This document shows, one piece after another, positions 4,405 through 6,835 of a stretch of 6,835 nt of DNA. The stretch is from Treponema sp. (GTDB taxonomy: Bacteria > Spirochaetota > Spirochaetia > Treponematales > Breznakiellaceae), in NCBI GenBank assembly GCA_031275515.1, contig JAISOQ010000040.1, forward strand, positions 1-6,835. Direction: 5' to 3'. The notes under the pieces are model-generated. The model had not been told where the DNA came from. It ran no database searches and saw nothing but the letters and a program-made list of their open reading frames with translations. Numbering within the stretch: position 1 is the stretch's first letter; the number at the start of each line of letters is the position of its first letter. The position numbers were made by a program, and so were the translations under genes.

Positions 4405-6375
4405 ATGAACCCCGCGATCTATTCGGAATTTATCAAACCAAAGGACATCGCCATTAACGATCAGTTCTGGGGCGCCTTCATGGAACGGGTCAGGACCAAG
4501 GTGATCCCCTACCAGTGGAAGGCCCTGAACGATAAGGTTCCCGGCGCGGAGCCAAGCTACTGCATCAGGAATTTCAAACTTGCCGCCGAGCTCACCCATC
4601 CGGACCTGTATTACGGGGTTCCCAGGGATATCGGCTTTGGGGGCATGGTGTTCCAGGACAGCGATCTTGCCAAATGGATAGAGGCGGCGGCCTACTCCCT
4701 GGCATGGCATCCCGACGGGGAACTGGAAAAAACCCTGGACGAAACCATCGACATCATCTGCAATGCCCAGCAGGATGACGGTTACCTTGACACCTACTAC
4801 ATTATCAAGGGCTTGGAAAAGCGTTTTACCAACCTGAAGGACAACCATGAACTGTACTGCCTTGGGCATTATATCGAGGCGGCAACAGCCTATTACGAGG
4901 TCGCGGGAAAGCGGAAACTCCTGGACGCCATGATCCGCTATGTGGACTGCGTGGATAAAAACATCGGAGCCGAAGAGGGAAAGCTCCACGGCTATCCCGG
5001 CCATGAAATAGCGGAGATGGCCCTGGTCCGGCTTTACGCCGTCACCAACGATGAAAAACATCTGAAGCTGGCCAAGTATTTTATCGACCAGCGGGGGCAG
5101 CCGCCCCTTTTCTTTGAGGAAGAGACCAGGCGGAACGGGAATACCTTCTACTGGAAGGACAGTTACGTGCAGTACCAATACTACCAGGCGGGGAAACCGG
5201 TAAGGGAACAGCACATCGCCGAGGGCCACGCGGTCCGGGCGGTCTATCTTTATTCGGGGATGGCCGATGTTGCCCGCCTGACGGGGGACGATTCCCTTCT
5301 GGCCGTCTGCGGGGATCTCTGGAACGATATCGTTCACCGTCAGATGTACATCACCGGTTCCATAGGACAGTCCGCCTACGGGGAGGCCTTCTCCTACGAC
5401 TACGATCTCCCCAACGACACGGCTTATGCGGAAACCTGCGCCGCTATCGGGCTGGCCTTCTTTGCCCGCAGGATGGCATCGATCATGCCGAAGGGCGAAT
5501 ACGCCGATGTAATTGAACGGACCCTTTTTAACGGCATCATCAGCGGCATGGCCCTGGACGGGGAATCCTTCTTCTACGTGAATCCCCTGGAAGCCCTGCC
5601 CCAGGCAAGCCTGAAAGACCGGAGGATGCGGCATGTTAAGATCGAAAGGCAGAAGTGGTTCGGCTGCGCCTGTTGTCCCCCGAATCTTGCCCGTATCATA
5701 GCTTCCCTGGGCTCCTACGTGCATTCGGCAAACGGCGGCTCCGTGTATACCCACCTCTATGTGGGAAGCGAGGCGAGGCTTGCTCCCGGCGGCAGGGAGC
5801 TGAAAATCAAAATCGAAACAAAATACCCCTGGGAAGGACAGGTTGATATAAGTTTCGCCCTGGAGGGAAAAGCCGCTTTCAGCTACGGCCTCCGCATACC
5901 CTCCTGGTGTAAATCCTTCAGCCTCAAGCTCAACGGGGACAACGCAGCCTATTCCATGCAGGACGGCTACGCCCTGTTAAACCGTGAATGGCAGGACGGG
6001 GACAGAATTACCCTGACATTTGATATGCCGGTAAACCTGGTGGAAACCAACCCCCATGTGCGGGATAATTCCGGCAGAATCGCGGTCACCCGGGGGCCCA
6101 TTGTGTACTGCCTTGAGGAAAAAGATAACGGAAAAGAACTTTTTCGCCTCCACGCGGGAAGGCCGGAGGACTTCACGGTGACATACGGGAAGGATCTTCC
6201 GGAAGGCTTGTGCACCATATCCTTTACCGGGAAAAGGGAAAAGGACTGGCAGGACGGCGCGCTCTACCGGAACCTTGCGGATGCGGCCTATGAGGACAAG
6301 AAGCTGATCCTCATTCCTTACTATGCGTGGGCCAACCGGGGAGCAGGAGAAATGACGGTCTGGATACACAAATAG
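4405..6375 (+). CDS. GH127-family (DUF1680) beta-L-arabinofuranosidase, cytoplasmic
   Basis: This 656-residue protein resembles the Bifidobacterium longum enzyme HypBA1 (about 658 residues), which removes beta-1,2-linked L-arabinofuranose with an unusual cysteine nucleophile held by zinc. The matching residues are visible: Glu327 in SAYGEAFSY (acid/base), Glu343 and Cys345 in AYAETCAAIG, and Cys423-Cys424 in FGCACCPPNLAR (nucleophile and zinc ligands). The spacing Glu327 to Glu343 (16) equals that recalled for HypBA1 E322/E338. His148 (NHELYCLGHY), His200 (GYPGHEIAEM) and His275 (AEGHAVRAVY) are likely active-site histidines. The first ~420 residues form the alpha/alpha-barrel; the rest is beta-rich. 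ATG 4405 was chosen because AGGAGGG at 4393-4399 precedes it by five bases; an in-frame ATG 48 bases upstream has no such site. There is no signal peptide, so it should act on imported oligosaccharides. A related DUF1680 family such as GH146 is possible, so the exact linkage is inferred. Confidence 0.9.
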   Translation: MNPAIYSEFIKPKDIAINDQFWGAFMERVRTKVIPYQWKALNDKVPGAEPSYCIRNFKLAAELTHPDLYYGVPRDIGFGGMVFQDSDLAKWIEAAAYSLAWHPDGELEKTLDETIDIICNAQQDDGYLDTYYIIKGLEKRFTNLKDNHELYCLGHYIEAATAYYEVAGKRKLLDAMIRYVDCVDKNIGAEEGKLHGYPGHEIAEMALVRLYAVTNDEKHLKLAKYFIDQRGQPPLFFEEETRRNGNTFYWKDSYVQYQYYQAGKPVREQHIAEGHAVRAVYLYSGMADVARLTGDDSLLAVCGDLWNDIVHRQMYITGSIGQSAYGEAFSYDYDLPNDTAYAETCAAIGLAFFARRMASIMPKGEYADVIERTLFNGIISGMALDGESFFYVNPLEALPQASLKDRRMRHVKIERQKWFGCACCPPNLARIIASLGSYVHSANGGSVYTHLYVGSEARLAPGGRELKIKIETKYPWEGQVDISFALEGKAAFSYGLRIPSWCKSFSLKLNGDNAAYSMQDGYALLNREWQDGDRITLTFDMPVNLVETNPHVRDNSGRIAVTRGPIVYCLEEKDNGKELFRLHAGRPEDFTVTYGKDLPEGLCTISFTGKREKDWQDGALYRNLADAAYEDKKLILIPYYAWANRGAGEMTVWIHK

Positions 6376-6421
6376 CGGCGTTTTTTACACATCAAAGGTC
6401 AAAGATAAAGCAATTCTTTAA

Positions 6422-6446
6422 CCGCGTGGGGGCTTTTTGCCACGGG
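6422..6446 (+). other. Small hairpin downstream of the operon
   Basis: CGTGG (6425-6429) pairs with CCACG (6440-6444). Two further C-G pairs follow past a one-base bulge, giving a 7-bp stem around a 10-base loop that holds TTTTT. It begins 47 bases after the GH127 stop. It has no following T-run, so it is not a canonical terminator. No better terminator was found after the operon; this may be a weak or factor-assisted one. Confidence 0.25.
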
Positions 6447-6545
6447 AGACATGGACAAGGGGGACGCTGGAACGGAATTTAGAACTAACAGGTGTCTCAT
6501 ATTGCGTCTCTATGTATTGGTAATACTAACGTGAGTTCAATACGG

Positions 6546-6564
6546 AAAAAAAAGTCCGCCGGAC
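6546..6564 (-). terminator. Weak terminator-like element downstream of the transposase gene
   Basis: On the minus strand a short stem, GTCC-GGC-GGAC (6564-6554), is followed directly by eight T (6553-6546). The stem is only four pairs, five with a wobble, so strength would be low. It lies about 54 bases past the transposase stop codon in the right direction to end that transcript. Confidence 0.3.
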
Positions 6565-6577
6565 CGTCCGCAATTAC

Positions 6578-6610
6578 GCGGATTAACGCTAACTTATCCG
6601 AATAATCCGC
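6578..6610. repeat. Perfect 8-bp inverted repeat next to the transposase stop
   Basis: GCGGATTA (6578-6585) is matched exactly by TAATCCGC (6603-6610) across a 17-base spacer. It lies between the transposase stop (6618) and the weak terminator. It could be a subterminal transposase-binding site of the insertion sequence or a stem in the transposase mRNA. The outer end of the element cannot be defined because the opposite end lies outside the window. Confidence 0.4.
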
Positions 6611-6617
6611 ATATAAA

Positions 6618-6835
6618 TTATGAGGAAGTCCCCTCCGACGGGAGGGCTTCCGAAGCAAACGAGGTGTAAAAGAGCAGCCGCTCAAAATACTCATCGGACC
6701 ACGCCATCTGTTTCACCCGGCTTTTCATGCTGTCCTTTGATTCTTCATCGGCACACGCTGCCGTCAGCGCTATCTTTCGGAAATATGCCCAGTTCTCAGG
6801 AGCATTACCGCTCTTTATCCGGGCCGCATCCTCCC
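6618..6835 (-). CDS. ISAs1-family transposase, C-terminal part (runs off right edge)
   Basis: The last 71 codons of a minus-strand gene end at TAA (6620-6618); the 5' part is beyond the window. The product begins EDAARIKSGNAPENWAYFRK and continues IALTAACADEESKDSMKSRV, KQMAWSDEYFERLLF. This is the signature C-terminus of ISAs1-type DDE transposases, including E. coli H-repeat proteins: ED..RI..GNA.EN...(F/L)R.IAL..., then a basic helix and W...Y...LL. The catalytic Glu of the DDE triad should lie a short way upstream, outside the window. The C-terminus looks complete, so nothing visible shows it to be broken. The gene marks the right border of the sugar locus as a mobile-element junction. It is convergent with the operon. 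Terminal inverted repeats and target duplications cannot be identified from one side. Confidence 0.75.
   Translation of the reverse strand, partial: EDAARIKSGNAPENWAYFRKIALTAACADEESKDSMKSRVKQMAWSDEYFERLLFYTSFASEALPSEGTSS
6624..6651. repeat. Hairpin in the last codons of the transposase gene
   Basis: GGAAG-TC-CCCTCC (6624-6636) pairs with GGAGGG-CTTCC (6641-6651) around a GACG loop. This gives 11 base pairs interrupted only by a two-base bulge. It covers the codons for SEALPSEGT just before the stop. No T-run follows on either strand, so it is more likely an mRNA-protecting stem or a barrier to incoming transcription than a classical terminator. Confidence 0.5.

Noticed and set aside
4384..5754. 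Long minus-strand open frame of 456 codons opposite the GH127 gene
   Set aside because: It is antisense to a clearly conserved enzyme, has no recognisable motifs and no ribosome site. Long antisense frames are expected opposite G/C-rich third positions.
6497..6694. Minus-strand open frame of 65 codons overlapping the transposase end
   Set aside because: It is in a different frame from the conserved ISAs1-type C-terminus and has no recognisable features.
1..6835. Search for CRISPR arrays, tRNA or rRNA genes and known riboswitches
   Set aside because: No regularly spaced repeats, cloverleaf-like segments, rRNA motifs or recognisable riboswitch cores were seen on either strand.

Overview
The window carries a compact carbohydrate-uptake and hydrolysis locus. 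A divergently transcribed AraC-family regulator faces an operon of a sugar ABC transporter (binding protein plus two permeases) and a GH127-type beta-L-arabinofuranosidase. Base composition is near 50% G+C, Shine-Dalgarno sequences are strong (AGGAGGG type), and the binding protein has a signal peptide ending in MFAGG with no lipobox cysteine. Together with a very long poly-G tract, this suggests a spirochaete of the genus Treponema, perhaps a gut (termite or rumen) species that feeds on plant cell-wall sugars. The organism is inferred from style, not proven by a marker gene.

Layout. Positions 1-34 (minus) hold the first 11 codons of a gene running off the left edge, with a good promoter and ribosome site in 35-95. 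Positions 144-1051 (minus) encode an AraC-family regulator: an N-terminal cupin-like sensor and a C-terminal double helix-turn-helix. The reading frame is broken at a run of 21 G on the coding strand (C at 692-712). Positions 1052-1233 form the divergent control region. The plus-strand operon follows: solute-binding protein (1234-2529), a hairpin plus T-run that looks like a partial terminator (2541-2575), MalF-like permease (2587-3474), MalG-like permease (3484-4317), a GC-rich hairpin (4366-4380) and the GH127 enzyme (4405-6375). Positions 6376-6617 have no gene but several small dyads. From 6618 to the right edge (minus) is the C-terminal end of an ISAs1-family transposase.

How it works together (inference). 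The binding protein captures a short arabinose-containing oligosaccharide and the two permeases import it, using an ATPase encoded elsewhere because none is present here. The cytoplasmic GH127 enzyme, which has no signal peptide, then releases L-arabinose. The AraC protein is the obvious local regulator. As written the tract length puts it out of frame; 19 or 22 G would restore a full-length protein of about 301-302 residues. This gives a testable model of a sugar locus whose regulator is switched ON and OFF by slippage in a homopolymer. A sequencing or assembly error in the tract is the main alternative.
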